NCBI GenBank assembly: GCA_937997635.1
Contig: CALLFA010000049.1
Span: 1-64,000 of the forward strand
Direction of reading: 5' to 3'
Source: an uncultured Saprospiraceae bacterium
GTDB lineage: Bacteria; Bacteroidota; Bacteroidia; Chitinophagales; Saprospiraceae
Length of the DNA: 64,000 nucleotides
Of this stretch, positions 46,301 to 54,313 are shown in pieces (the stretch's first letter is position 1; every line of letters starts with the position of its first letter). Both the position numbers and the translations under genes were made by a program. A model generated the notes under the pieces. It had not been told where the DNA came from. It saw nothing but the letters and a program-made list of their open reading frames with translations, and did no database searches.

Positions 46301-49300
46301 AATTGATATTCACCAGGGAATGCATTTGCCGGAATAAACATGCCATTTGAAAAAGCAGAACCAGGTGGATTCGAAGTATTTGGCTCCCAAATTCCACCTA
46401 TATCTCCTCCCGTATCCAAGGCAAAAGCAGGTAGATTTTCAACATTTCCGCATAAGGTAAAACTTGTATCTGAACCCGCTGAATTTTGTTCTTCTATCGT
46501 TATCAATAATGAGGATTCTACGTTTTCAGAACACTCCCCTATTACCTCTATTAGATAGGTATATTTAAAAATTCCTGCATCTAATGCTGATAAATGAACT
46601 GCTAAAGGATTAGTCAAATCGACACCAGAATTATCAACATCTACCCAGTTACCTCCCGTTTGTTCTATTTGAAGTAATGCATTAAAATCAAGCACATTTT
46701 CGTCTCCTTCACACAATGTCAACTGTTTGTTATACCCTTGAATTGGTTCTGCCGATACTATAGATAATACAAATGTAACATCTGATAATTCGCATTCTTC
46801 AGAGCCAAAAAACTCATAAGTGAAGACATAATTGCCGATGCCTAAATTGGACAAATCGACAGCAGTTGGATCTGATAAATCAAGGCCTGAACCATCATTA
46901 TCCATCCATTGGCCACCCGTGTCAAAATCTTGTAATTGATCGAAAAAATTGATTGTTGCGGATGATAAATAATCCTTACAAAGAGTCGTATTTGTTGAAA
47001 TACCGGCATTTAGCTCATTGGTTATTTCAATAGTTATTACTTCTGGGTCTAAATCGCAAGAGCCTGCAAATGCATATTCAATAACGAAACGTTGAGGAGC
47101 AAATAGATCACGAGGATTAAATACGCCTGAATAACGATCAAAAGCATCAGGATTGCCTTGTTGAAGGGTAAATAGTCCTCCGGCTGACGCCCCATTTGCT
47201 TCTACAATAGAAACTATGTTAAGTTCATTTGTTGATCCTTCACAAAGCCTAATCTCTAATGGTCTTTTTAGTTGTTGAATCTCATCTGAAATGGTTAGTG
47301 ACAAGACAGATTGTTGTTTCGCACAAGCACCATTTTGTTCCTGTTTGTACACGACAAAATAGCTTCCCGTATTGGCTGCTGAATAATCCAATATACCTGA
47401 CTCAGCATCTAAATCTAATAGATTAGAATTTGCTCCTGTAATTGTCCAAGAGCCACCTGAATCAATGTTAGGAATGACATCAAAAAGACGTAAAGTCCCT
47501 TCGCCAGCACATATCTGTAAAGACATGTCCTGACCCGCTGAATGGAGTTCCCATATTGTTAGATCTAACTGCATTTGCACAGGTGTACAGCTTTGAGCAG
47601 CACCTATTTCGTAAGTATAACTCAAATGTTCTACATCGTCTATTTGCAGTTGTTCAAGATCAAGACTATTTGAAATTTCAATATTGTTCTCATCAAACCA
47701 TTGTCCTCCTTTTACCGTCTCACCCAACAAACTAAATAAGTCCAAATCAGTTGACATGGATTCGCACAGTTCGACGGCAACATCTTGTCCTAATGTGGGT
47801 GGATCAGCACTTATTTCAAGCATAATGGTTGCCTCAGACTTATGGCATCCAAATGGGCCTTCAAACTGATAGGCAAAGGTGTAAGATCCAATTGGTAAGG
47901 CAGCAGCATCAACTTGTGTTGGATCAGAAATATCCAGACCAGTTTGATCGATATCAACCCAATTACCACCTTGCGACCCAATAAATGCACCTTGTCCCGT
48001 CAAATCAACAATGCCATTGCAACTTACCACAAATCCTCCTGGACCAGGGTCAGGTTGCTCTCCTTCAATAATTAGAGTGGCAATTGAGGTTTCAGATGAT
48101 ACACATCCATCATATATATTAGATTGATATTCAAACTGATAAATACCATCTGTCAGATTTTGTATATCAAATTCTTGTGGGGTTTCAATTACCAATGTGC
48201 TTTGCATATCTGTCCATTGTCCTCCCATTTCTTCATTTGATATGACATCAAACAAATTGACTGTTGAAATCCCACCACGGCATATATAGGCATCACCGTC
48301 TATTCCTACAGAAGGCTGAGTAATCACTTCTATCATAACAGAAGTCTCTTGAACACCACACCCTTCAATATCTGAAAAGGCATAGCTAAACGCATAAGTT
48401 CCTGGTGCAACACTACTCGGAGAAAAGGTCGAAGGAGCGGTAAATCCAGCTGTTTGACCGGCCATCCAATTTCCTCCAGAATCAGGATTGCCACTAAGCA
48501 AATCAAAAAGATCTATATCAGTGGCAGTGGTGCAGACTATTCTATCATTAGCTATACCAGTATTTTTTCTTTCATTAATGGTTAAATAAACTATTGATTC
48601 CCCACTACAATTAGGAAATGAATAGGTAAATCCATAGACATTATTTGGTGGGATAATTGATGCTCCTTCAACAGAAAAAGTGCCATCAGAGCCAAAAACG
48701 CCTCCTTGTGGATTTGAAGGCAACTCGGTCCACACACCACCAAAATCTTCTCCTGTCAACAAGGAAAATAAATCGACACTCTCTGGAGTATCCGAGCAGA
48801 TTTTTCTATTTGAAGCTTCTCCAGTATCTGGTATAAAACTGATGACATTGATGCTCACCGTTGCTTCTTGAACTGGGCATGTTCCTGTATCAAGTGAATA
48901 GATGAAATCGTATTTACCTTTGCCGCCAACAGGGTTAAATGTTGAATTGCTAGCCTCAAAAATACCACCAGCTGGATTATTGCCTTCTCGCCACTGGCCA
49001 CCTTGCTGAGCATCTACCAATAGTGTTTCTAGTGCTATCAGGTTGGATTCATTACAAGATTGTATGGTCAAGCCTTCTCCTGCATTGGGAGCAGGCATAA
49101 CATTCACAATGGCGAATGTGGTGCCGTCTTGGATACACTGTCCGAAAGAGCTGTAAGTGTAGCCAAATGTGTATGCGCCAGGCTGCATTCCAACTGGATC
49201 AAAAATTGAATTGTTGTCTTGGAATCCGGCTGGTGAATCCCCTTGACCAGCCCAAAACCACTCACCATTTGGTGGTTCATTTATCAATAAAGAATTTAAA

Positions 49301-49485
49301 TCTACTGAAGGTACATCTGTGTTACAGATTGCGATATTGTTAGCTATGGGACATTGGGAGTGTGCATTGAAGCTTAGGAATAGGACACCTATGCACACAA
49401 GTAAAGTCAGACGACAGAGGGTCTGTGAGATACTTTGGTAAGCGTATCCATTTTTTAATTTACTTAGAATAACATCTCTGTTCAT
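40363..49485 (-). CDS. Very large T9SS-exported protein: ~15 Ig-like repeats, HYR-like middle, dockerin/cohesin-like cassette
   Basis: 3,040 residues from ATG 49485, preferred over the frame to 49557 because a signal peptide (ending A-H-S-Q) then starts near the N-terminus. Roughly the first 1,400 residues are about 15 repeats of ~85-95 residues, each with an early Cys (I-C / L-C), a G-G-x-W motif and a strand like Y-x-F-x-Y. The middle has Cys-rich extracellular modules with recurrent D-x-x-P-P and W-C-x-W/Y-D patterns. The end carries the shared cassette: carboxypeptidase-regulatory-like (G-Q-Y-E-F-S), dockerin pair at DNA 41230-41400 (N-G-V-S-T-L-D-L-V, A-S-D-V-S-N-N-G-S-L-S-A-S-D), W-K-F-V-N linker, cohesin-like domain, and type A T9SS signal (I-G-P-N-P-F). 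The orphan response regulator gene lies 104 bp upstream on the same strand. It is probably a surface adhesin or matrix component. Confidence 0.88.
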   Translation of the reverse strand: MNRDVILSKLKNGYAYQSISQTLCRLTLLVCIGVLFLSFNAHSQCPIANNIAICNTDVPSVDLNSLLINEPPNGEWFWAGQGDSPAGFQDNNSIFDPVGMQPGAYTFGYTYSSFGQCIQDGTTFAIVNVMPAPNAGEGLTIQSCNESNLIALETLLVDAQQGGQWREGNNPAGGIFEASNSTFNPVGGKGKYDFIYSLDTGTCPVQEATVSINVISFIPDTGEASNRKICSDTPESVDLFSLLTGEDFGGVWTELPSNPQGGVFGSDGTFSVEGASIIPPNNVYGFTYSFPNCSGESIVYLTINERKNTGIANDRIVCTTATDIDLFDLLSGNPDSGGNWMAGQTAGFTAPSTFSPSSVAPGTYAFSYAFSDIEGCGVQETSVMIEVITQPSVGIDGDAYICRGGISTVNLFDVISNEEMGGQWTDMQSTLVIETPQEFDIQNLTDGIYQFEYQSNIYDGCVSSETSIATLIIEGEQPDPGPGGFVVSCNGIVDLTGQGAFIGSQGGNWVDIDQTGLDISDPTQVDAAALPIGSYTFAYQFEGPFGCHKSEATIMLEISADPPTLGQDVAVELCESMSTDLDLFSLLGETVKGGQWFDENNIEISNSLDLEQLQIDDVEHLSYTYEIGAAQSCTPVQMQLDLTIWELHSAGQDMSLQICAGEGTLRLFDVIPNIDSGGSWTITGANSNLLDLDAESGILDYSAANTGSYFVVYKQEQNGACAKQQSVLSLTISDEIQQLKRPLEIRLCEGSTNELNIVSIVEANGASAGGLFTLQQGNPDAFDRYSGVFNPRDLFAPQRFVIEYAFAGSCDLDPEVITIEITNELNAGISTNTTLCKDYLSSATINFFDQLQDFDTGGQWMDNDGSGLDLSDPTAVDLSNLGIGNYVFTYEFFGSEECELSDVTFVLSIVSAEPIQGYNKQLTLCEGDENVLDFNALLQIEQTGGNWVDVDNSGVDLTNPLAVHLSALDAGIFKYTYLIEVIGECSENVESSLLITIEEQNSAGSDTSFTLCGNVENLPAFALDTGGDIGGIWEPNTSNPPGSAFSNGMFIPANAFPGEYQFIYRFENGPDCINSESLVTVFVIDGVPQAAGLNQQILVCEGEVNTENLNDLLTNNSQLGGIFRPSIGTILPEDIQFNPQSGIIETTDLVAGDYVFEYTFESTLCGENTTVSDLTLVVEGSAVGTSGAYTICDHGDAIVDLSSILGIEETPLGGVWVDISGAYVDISNPHNVDFSFLPIGKYEFQLSVNNDQVACSPAEAIATVYVSAQPEAGNGSKHEICTFEEGDITIDLNTLLNAQDPGGQWSGPQPEDGGVFDPTSGLLQFTSVTTVRTYVYTYSFDFNETSPCQSEAAEIIIKVTNECAQSTPCLATQRFNSGSSWKADGSIDDTATSGGIVKCGIEGNFMTLEAPTYTYDPSAFEIEFNNNNYYNPHTGYLSSPSIPQVGEDIIWVNFDVRPLVSSFQLFLDDDEDLAWALYLSNSHIEGTNGQHTASGNCSSLTFIRSGLSSEFWQSIIIDEPDFSIPKNYYLAIWDRTTNVHIGDGPNGLIVNAFGTRMGCENTDDCIAPIVLSSPKITDLKNETYSVNIELGGLNGQLEAIDLTGKAISISAPVCLSNSSELTSNTRAEFELIYPYNTPYKIEVGVVNSPTCKNPKNNAECRSIIVAPPLKKLLIDCPSSSNRIFESFDQIPEPDYNAIQVISNCGSTNYDVNHGDIIRQTGPQSYEIERVFTVFSGCTFPGNSDDQYDSCSIFYQVEFEYIPHIESCGLACSSNGVNIGIDDECSAFIRPEILLEGDVRECLDNYYVVLSDPANNNALIPNPIGKQYIGKTIQAQVFELGQATDNSCWGTITLEDKKPPIIYCPEMDTISCHLPDPIKDISAWVEDACSSFTIEKRNVEIEDFTCDTNNSLRGKKTTTYVAIDNYNNESRPCEYTIIYKAFELNDIQFPADMHIACTDVASYDLNADDKPDPELTGYPRYQNHPISGSSGHCSLEIGFEDQIIPQCGHSYKIIRKWTLLDWCLPRGDAYNNPLFGYQVIQVVDEFGPIITCIDEVKSYDSDGINCGLSRLKIETPQIGYGCGSGNFTFEFAYRPVVEGESPYENLTKVDAFEQNGDYWINNMPGGRSWITCTAYDECGNETSCYYEVVIDDYNAPIPVCEENNSVTLSSDGKARVYAESFDNGSFDACSDVELSIKRLSLSECTDSTIIDFAPYVDFCCLDVSTDHQVMLQVEDSSGNKNTCTVNVSIVENVTPRFRTFPPDQTIYCHEDLDQKEMGNPTIDEDCAVYSIDYEDQYTTNQCKVGSVIRRWSLRNSQNVILDSYDQHIQVLIEIPFEMHPANWPSDYVSESDCNQDAVDPAITGSPTIDSLTLGCSLVVANHSDEEFLTDENACTKILRKWTVIDWCQYDESNLTSTKGIWSYTQKLEFHNSIPPQFEDNCMIKQFNGPTGDCSVAVEFTANVSDDCTPLNELKVEYKIEFQNGETTNGQGIKYASNVVPFGTHVITWYAEDQCGNLSSCQDTFAIIDDVPPTAICRGEITTVISGSTGDVEIWANDLDLSSADNCLDNELTYLIRVANSQDSLSPVLSFDCDDVGFQEVEVWVFDQQDNSDFCRSQIEIQANQACDPDSPVEGITDIQGAVMTSTNQFVEDVEIELYQPSIDAYYKDKTDQLGQYEFSGMSIGYNYQVTAQKEDDPLNGVSTLDLVLIQNHIVGNRPFSDPYKIIASDVSNNGSLSASDIVILRKVLLGLDENFPDNRSWKFVNSGQEFFDPLSPWPFSEFIDIEDLNEANAIKDFTAVKVGDVNDSASPSSRIKHVETRNSNKLTLIQSQTIKNSDVIVRFQPTEDISLRGIQFSADFDDSLYELVNIESRLKNFSSEHYHVQDGQLNVSWNHTTNQALDKDELLLVTFRRKAENIIGEVPVISLINSRLRGEIYTENYETRGLDIDLESSVNTAITVNIGPNPFINQTVINIIADSVEGESEMRILDESGRLVLKQTLSNKERHTITLSANQLNGPGVYLCQLISGAQKMTKKIVCVQ

Positions 49486-49589
49486 AAAACATCCGATTGT
49501 GATGTAACATGTTCGTGTATACCAAATACTGGGGGATAGGTGAAGAGTTACCTTCAAAGCTTAATAGGGGGGAGAAAGCTTGTTAAATC

Positions 49590-50270
49590 TCAGATTAGTT
49601 GATGGTCAATAGCAAACCTTATCAGGTTAACGGTGTTTTTTACATTTAGCTTACGCATTATATTTTTGCGATGGACACCTACTGTTTGGTGGCTAATGTA
49701 TAGTCTATCTGCTATTTCCTTATTGTTTAGAGCTTTGGTGATTAATTGAAGAATCTCCTGTTCTCTTTTTGTTAATTTTTGTTGAATGAGAAATCTGTCT
49801 TGAAAATGGTTTGATTTTACACCATTCACATGAACTTCTCCATTTGTTTTCTGAGGAGGTGTAATGTGGACGCCTTCGGAAAGGAAAGTATTGCCCATTT
49901 CCAATTCTGTAAAGCATTTCAAGATTTCTCTAGAGCTATTTTTCTTTGAATAAAAGCCATCTGCTCCACTTAGGAATGACTTTTTGACCAACTTATGATC
50001 TGTATATGAAGACACCACACAAATTTTTGTAGCTGGATTAGTTGACTTGACTTGGCCTATTATCTCCATGCTGTCTGGACTTGTAAAATTGATCTCCATG
50101 AAGAGAACATCGATATCCAGATCAACAACCATTTGCACAATGTCATTGGCGTCAGTAATGCTTTCCAGAAGATTTATTTGAGGTCCTTGCATACTTCTAA
50201 GCAGCGAACTAAATCCTTCTGAAAATAGCTTTTGGCTATCTGCAATTAATATGTTGAGTTGCGTTTTCAT
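49590..50270 (-). CDS. NarL/LuxR-type response regulator with atypical receiver (Glu at the phosphorylation site)
   Basis: A 226-residue regulator. The receiver domain (~1-125) aligns with NarL-type receivers, but the position of the phospho-acceptor Asp is Glu59 (V-L-F-M-E-I-N), and the acidic pair is reduced to Asp11 followed by Ser (I-A-D-S-Q). Switch and Lys positions (V-V-S-S and Y-S-K-K) remain. The C-terminal LuxR HTH (~163-226) is intact (T-K-R-E-Q-E-I-L-Q-L-I, N-K-E-I-A, Q-T-V-G-V-H-R-K-N) and strongly resembles that of the regulator at 18569. No kinase gene adjoins it. It may be a phosphorylation-independent regulator; proximity suggests it governs the 3,040-aa gene, which it precedes by 104 bp. 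Its target is inference. Confidence 0.93.
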   Translation of the reverse strand: MKTQLNILIADSQKLFSEGFSSLLRSMQGPQINLLESITDANDIVQMVVDLDIDVLFMEINFTSPDSMEIIGQVKSTNPATKICVVSSYTDHKLVKKSFLSGADGFYSKKNSSREILKCFTELEMGNTFLSEGVHITPPQKTNGEVHVNGVKSNHFQDRFLIQQKLTKREQEILQLITKALNNKEIADRLYISHQTVGVHRKNIMRKLNVKNTVNLIRFAIDHQLI

Positions 50271-50370
50271 CTACAATAAAATCGGTTAGGTTATATAGAA
50301 TGATTTTTACTAATATGTTATTTTATGCAAATTAAATGCCAAAGTTGGGATACATAACATATTATCAATT

Positions 50371-51348
50371 TTATAAATATGATTTCACTTCGCTAATTGT
50401 GTGTTTACCGTCTATTGTAAGTGTATAGATAAAGCCAGGTTGAATGGAATATGCACCAATATCACCAGTCTTACTAATCGCAATATACCCAACTTGCAAT
50501 TCCTTATAATCTTGTTTTCTGACTATCCGCATCACCCCTTCTTCACAAGCTTCTTGAGCAGTCATTCCTTGTCTCATTAATTCAACAATCAAAAAAGAGC
50601 CAACTGATTTCAGGACTAATTCTCCCATACCAGTTGCTGTTGCTGCACCAATCTCATTATCAACAAATAATCCTGCTCCTACGACCGGGCTATCCCCTAT
50701 TCGACCAGGCATTTTATAGCCTAATCCACTCGTTGTGCATGCGCCAGCAAGATCAGCATTTGCATCAATGCCAAGAATCCCAATGGTATCGTGTAATTCA
50801 ATATTAATCTTTGGTTTATATTCTGACGTAACGAGCCATTCTTTCCATTCCTGCTTGGATTTCTCCGTAAGCAAGTTGGTTTTACTAAAACCAGAATCCA
50901 AGGCAAATTGTAAAGCTCCATCACCAGTTAACATAACATGCGGTGTATCTTCCATTACTTTTCTTGCTACTGAAACTGGATGCATGATGTGTTGTAATGC
51001 TGTGACCGCCCCGTAGTTTCCTTTACTGTCCATTATACAGGCGTCCAATGTCACATTACCATCGCGATCTGGTCGCCCTCCATAACCAACAGATTGGTCG
51101 TTGGGGTCTGCTTCAGGGATTCTTGCTCCTGCTTCAACAGCGTCAAGTATAGAATTGGAATTCTTTAATGAATCCCAAGCGGCCTGATTTGCTTTTTCAT
51201 TTTTCCAAGTAGATAATATGAATGGTAGAGTATTGTTATTTTGCACTGTATTTTCACAAGATTGAAGAAGTTGTATACCAGCTCCAACACCTATAGTTTT
51301 GTGTAAACTTTGTTTAAGAAAATGTCTGCGCCCTTTGTCGTTTTTCAC
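50371..51348 (-). CDS. N4-(beta-N-acetylglucosaminyl)-L-asparaginase (glycosylasparaginase)
   Basis: 325 residues from GTG at 51348. The longer frame from 51426 overlaps the divergent acyltransferase gene and adds residues unlike any signal peptide. From the GTG, R-R-H-F-L-K at residues 7-12, a hydrophobic stretch and L-L-Q-S-C (Cys31) give a Tat-type lipoprotein signal. The enzyme is an N-terminal nucleophile hydrolase that self-cleaves before Thr188 in H-D-T-I-G. Also seen are G-Y-G-G-R-P-D, L-D-A-C-I-M-D and the beta-chain motif P-G-R-I-G-D-S-P-V-V-G-A-G. It splits the GlcNAc-Asn bond during glycoprotein breakdown. Placement in the periplasm or on the outer membrane suggests use of external glycoproteins. 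Confidence 0.93.
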   Translation of the reverse strand: MKNDKGRRHFLKQSLHKTIGVGAGIQLLQSCENTVQNNNTLPFILSTWKNEKANQAAWDSLKNSNSILDAVEAGARIPEADPNDQSVGYGGRPDRDGNVTLDACIMDSKGNYGAVTALQHIMHPVSVARKVMEDTPHVMLTGDGALQFALDSGFSKTNLLTEKSKQEWKEWLVTSEYKPKINIELHDTIGILGIDANADLAGACTTSGLGYKMPGRIGDSPVVGAGLFVDNEIGAATATGMGELVLKSVGSFLIVELMRQGMTAQEACEEGVMRIVRKQDYKELQVGYIAISKTGDIGAYSIQPGFIYTLTIDGKHTISEVKSYL

Positions 51349-51401
51349 AATGTATATACCTGATTTATGGGTGAAAATAAATAAAGATTTTAAGTAATCT
51401 A

Positions 51402-52289
51402 ATGAATAACAAAAAACATAAAGCAAATCTCACAGGAATCGCAGTTTTGCGACCTCTACTGCGTTTATTCAGCATAATTCCTATAGATGCACTCTACATT
51501 TTATCTCCTATTTTGAAGATTGTTCTCCAATATATTCCAAGCTATAGAAGGAATGTTATTTACGATAATCTGAGAAATAGCTTGGTCTATGAAGAGGATC
51601 AGACCATCCGAACATTACAATCTTCTTATTATTCACATCTGTCTGAAATCATACTGGAGAATCTCAAATTATTTTCCGGAAGTAAGCATTATTCAATGAG
51701 TTTTGAAATGGTTAATCCCGAAATCTTGAATGAAGCGTATGATAATAATCAAGATGTTATTGTTGTATCGGGACATTTGGGAAATTGGGAGTTAGGGTTT
51801 TCAGAAGCTGCAAAGTATGTCAAGCACAGCATATGCGGTATTTACAAGGAACAATCTAACCAAGAGTTTGATAAATACCTTAGAAATTTGCGTTCTCAAC
51901 GAGGCTTACAACTCGTTAAAGAAAGTCAATTCATCAGAACCATTTTATCAGATAAATCGAAACCCAGGCTTTTTCTGCTCATACCAGATCAAAACCCACG
52001 TCAAAATAAAAGCATCAGGTTTTTTAATTTTCTCAATCAACGAACTCCTTTCAGCAATAGTCTTGAAAAAATTGCCCTCAAATACGAATTACCAGTGCTG
52101 TACGCTGATATCATCAAATTGAAAAGAGGGAAGTATCAAGCACAATTAAGCTGGATACATGATGGAAAAGCGGGTCGAGAGATTAATATAACAGAACAAT
52201 ATTCTAAATTACTGGAAAGAAATATTCTCTCGGATCCATCTATTTGGCTGTGGTCGCATCGAAGGTGGAAGCATGTGCATGATGTTTAA
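51402..52289 (+). CDS. Lysophospholipid/lipid A acyltransferase, LpxL/HtrB family
   Basis: A 295-residue inner-membrane-associated acyltransferase. The catalytic H-x4-D/E motif is S-G-H-L-G-N-W-E near residue 126. Family landmarks follow: I-P-D-Q-N-P, then T-P-F-S-N-S, and the C-terminal W-L-W-S-H-R-R-W-K. HtrB/LpxL enzymes add secondary acyl chains to lipid A; Bacteroidota often have one such protein of about this length. It is divergent from the glycosylasparaginase gene with 53 bp between starts, and no other lipopolysaccharide genes are near. The exact substrate and acyl chain are not readable from sequence. Confidence 0.93.
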   Translation: MNNKKHKANLTGIAVLRPLLRLFSIIPIDALYILSPILKIVLQYIPSYRRNVIYDNLRNSLVYEEDQTIRTLQSSYYSHLSEIILENLKLFSGSKHYSMSFEMVNPEILNEAYDNNQDVIVVSGHLGNWELGFSEAAKYVKHSICGIYKEQSNQEFDKYLRNLRSQRGLQLVKESQFIRTILSDKSKPRLFLLIPDQNPRQNKSIRFFNFLNQRTPFSNSLEKIALKYELPVLYADIIKLKRGKYQAQLSWIHDGKAGREINITEQYSKLLERNILSDPSIWLWSHRRWKHVHDV

Positions 52290-52408
52290 TAAGTATCAAG
52301 GGCAAGTATCAAAAGAATTTAGGCGTTGCTGCAGGCGTCTCGCCTCAGCGGTAGGATTGGCTTGTTTGCTACACGAGCCATCTAGCCTCGGCAGAAAGTA
52401 GAAGCATA

Positions 52409-54313
52409 CTACTCCTTAACGAGTTTTAAAACAGTGAAGTTAATGCCTTGCTCTATGACAATATTGTAAAGGCCTTTGCTCAGACCATTAAGGACATCGT
52501 AGCTAAAAAAGTTATTTCCCTCTTGTAAGGTTTTCTGGTCTACAAATACTGTCCGTCCTGCATTGTCGATGATTCTAAGATTCATATTAGATAAGTCCTC
52601 AGCGAAGACTTTAAGATTAAACACGCCAGCTGTTGGATTAGGATACACCTCAGCTGCAAGTTGGATTTCTTCAATATCTGGACCTGTAGGAATTTGATTA
52701 TAAGGCATCGCTGAAAACACATTTTCTTGCATAATGTCTATATCTGTGTTACGCATGATGATGTCTCTAAAGCTGGTATTAAGTATGAGTTCTTTCTCTT
52801 TAGCAGTCAGAGCTGGATCATTTTCAAAATAAAATCTGTCACTATCTCTCAGTAATTGAAATTGACGCATCATAATGATCATAATAGTCTGACCAAATAG
52901 TGCATCTGGCATCGGTTCTTCAGCCAACATGCCTACCCATGAATCGATGTTGTCTACTGAATCGTACGCTGAGCTTATAAGGGCTGCTTCATCTTCATCA
53001 CCAGTAATGTCATAAAACGTATTCACTAATGGCAAGCCAAAATTTTCTCTTACAGTATTAAAATCTGGAATACCACGCTCTCTTCCTCTATTGATGTTAA
53101 TTGCTGCTAGATCCAACCCACCACCAGTACCTGGAGGTCCAAATAAGAAGTTTCGAACATCATCTATCACGCGGCAATCCATTGCTTGTTGGACTTGAGT
53201 TGCCATTCCTTGAAAGTAAGGGTCTATTCCATCAGCTATTAAAATGGACGCTGGATTGAAAAACGCATCCCTCAAGGAGATGTGTCCTCTTGGTAATACC
53301 TCACCATCGGCATTGATTCGAATGATGTTGCTATTGATCAATGTATGACCTAATCTAAATGCAGAAGCAGAGAATACATTAAATATTCCTGGCTCTAATT
53401 GCTCTTGGTAGCCATTGTAGTTTGGAAGATTTACTCCCATGCTTGGCAGCCATTCATTAAAAACTATATTTTGGAAATAAGCAGACACATGTCTTCGTGC
53501 TTTTTGAAACAGTTGTTCATCTGTCAAAGATGGGTCATCAGCTTTAAATTCATCGCATAATCTATTGTGTTCTTTGACAAACAACGTATGCATAGCAATC
53601 AACAATGGATTTTCATTCGCTCTTATATCACCAGCAACAAACAGCTTGGTGTTTGTACGTGTATCATTTGCCATGAATGGTGCAGATTCATCTTTTGCAC
53701 CATTGAATTCATTATTTACAGTATTCCAAGGCAGTAGATCTCCTTTGGATACTTTCAGCTTTCCATCCACTTTAGATCTTAACCAATCTGCTCTTTCTTC
53801 ATCTGACCCATAGACTGCCGAAGCATCGAGAAAGCCTGTTATCAAATTCACGTGTTCGCGTGGATTCTCAATAGATGTGCCAGTACCGTGAGCAGCTTCG
53901 GATCTGAGCATACTTATTTTACTTCCTTCTGCGAAAAATTCATCTCCCGCTAATACTTCAATTGATGCATCTTCAGCAAAATCTCCTTCAACGAGGGTGA
54001 TGTCATGATCAACAAACTGCCCAAAAACCCAAACAAAATCACTTAAATTGCCTTTATCGAAGATGACATCTTCCTGATCAAAAATAAGGTTGCTGATTTG
54101 ACGAGGGTTCATTCGATCCTGACCACCCATTTCACTTATGCCATCTGCATACCCATACTCGGTCACCCTGAGCAAATTTGCACCATTAGCACCTAGCTCT
54201 GAATTTTGGTTATTGTTAGAACCATCGACATTTTGATATACTTGAGAAAAACCTACTTGCGTATGAATAATGCAAGAGAAAATAAACAGGCAGTAAAATC
54301 GGATTACACACAT
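52409..54313 (-). CDS. Animal-type haem peroxidase with T9SS sorting domain
   Basis: 634 residues with a signal peptide (ending G-F-S-Q). The central ~500 residues are an animal haem peroxidase (peroxidase-cyclooxygenase superfamily) domain. G-Q-F-V-D-H-D (~93-99) has the distal His and calcium-binding Asp. G-F-L-D-A-S-A-V-Y-G-S follows, then S-A-F-R-L-G-H-T-L with the proximal His, and I-N-R-G-R-E-R-G-I-P. The last ~80 residues (V-Y-P-N-P-T-A-G-V-F, then I-D-N-A-G-R, then L-S-K-G-L-Y) form a type A T9SS sorting domain. It would oxidise halides or organic substrates outside the cell using peroxide. Possible roles are oxidative crosslinking or defence; both are inference. It does not share the dockerin cassette. 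Confidence 0.93.
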   Translation of the reverse strand: MCVIRFYCLFIFSCIIHTQVGFSQVYQNVDGSNNNQNSELGANGANLLRVTEYGYADGISEMGGQDRMNPRQISNLIFDQEDVIFDKGNLSDFVWVFGQFVDHDITLVEGDFAEDASIEVLAGDEFFAEGSKISMLRSEAAHGTGTSIENPREHVNLITGFLDASAVYGSDEERADWLRSKVDGKLKVSKGDLLPWNTVNNEFNGAKDESAPFMANDTRTNTKLFVAGDIRANENPLLIAMHTLFVKEHNRLCDEFKADDPSLTDEQLFQKARRHVSAYFQNIVFNEWLPSMGVNLPNYNGYQEQLEPGIFNVFSASAFRLGHTLINSNIIRINADGEVLPRGHISLRDAFFNPASILIADGIDPYFQGMATQVQQAMDCRVIDDVRNFLFGPPGTGGGLDLAAININRGRERGIPDFNTVRENFGLPLVNTFYDITGDEDEAALISSAYDSVDNIDSWVGMLAEEPMPDALFGQTIMIIMMRQFQLLRDSDRFYFENDPALTAKEKELILNTSFRDIIMRNTDIDIMQENVFSAMPYNQIPTGPDIEEIQLAAEVYPNPTAGVFNLKVFAEDLSNMNLRIIDNAGRTVFVDQKTLQEGNNFFSYDVLNGLSKGLYNIVIEQGINFTVLKLVKE

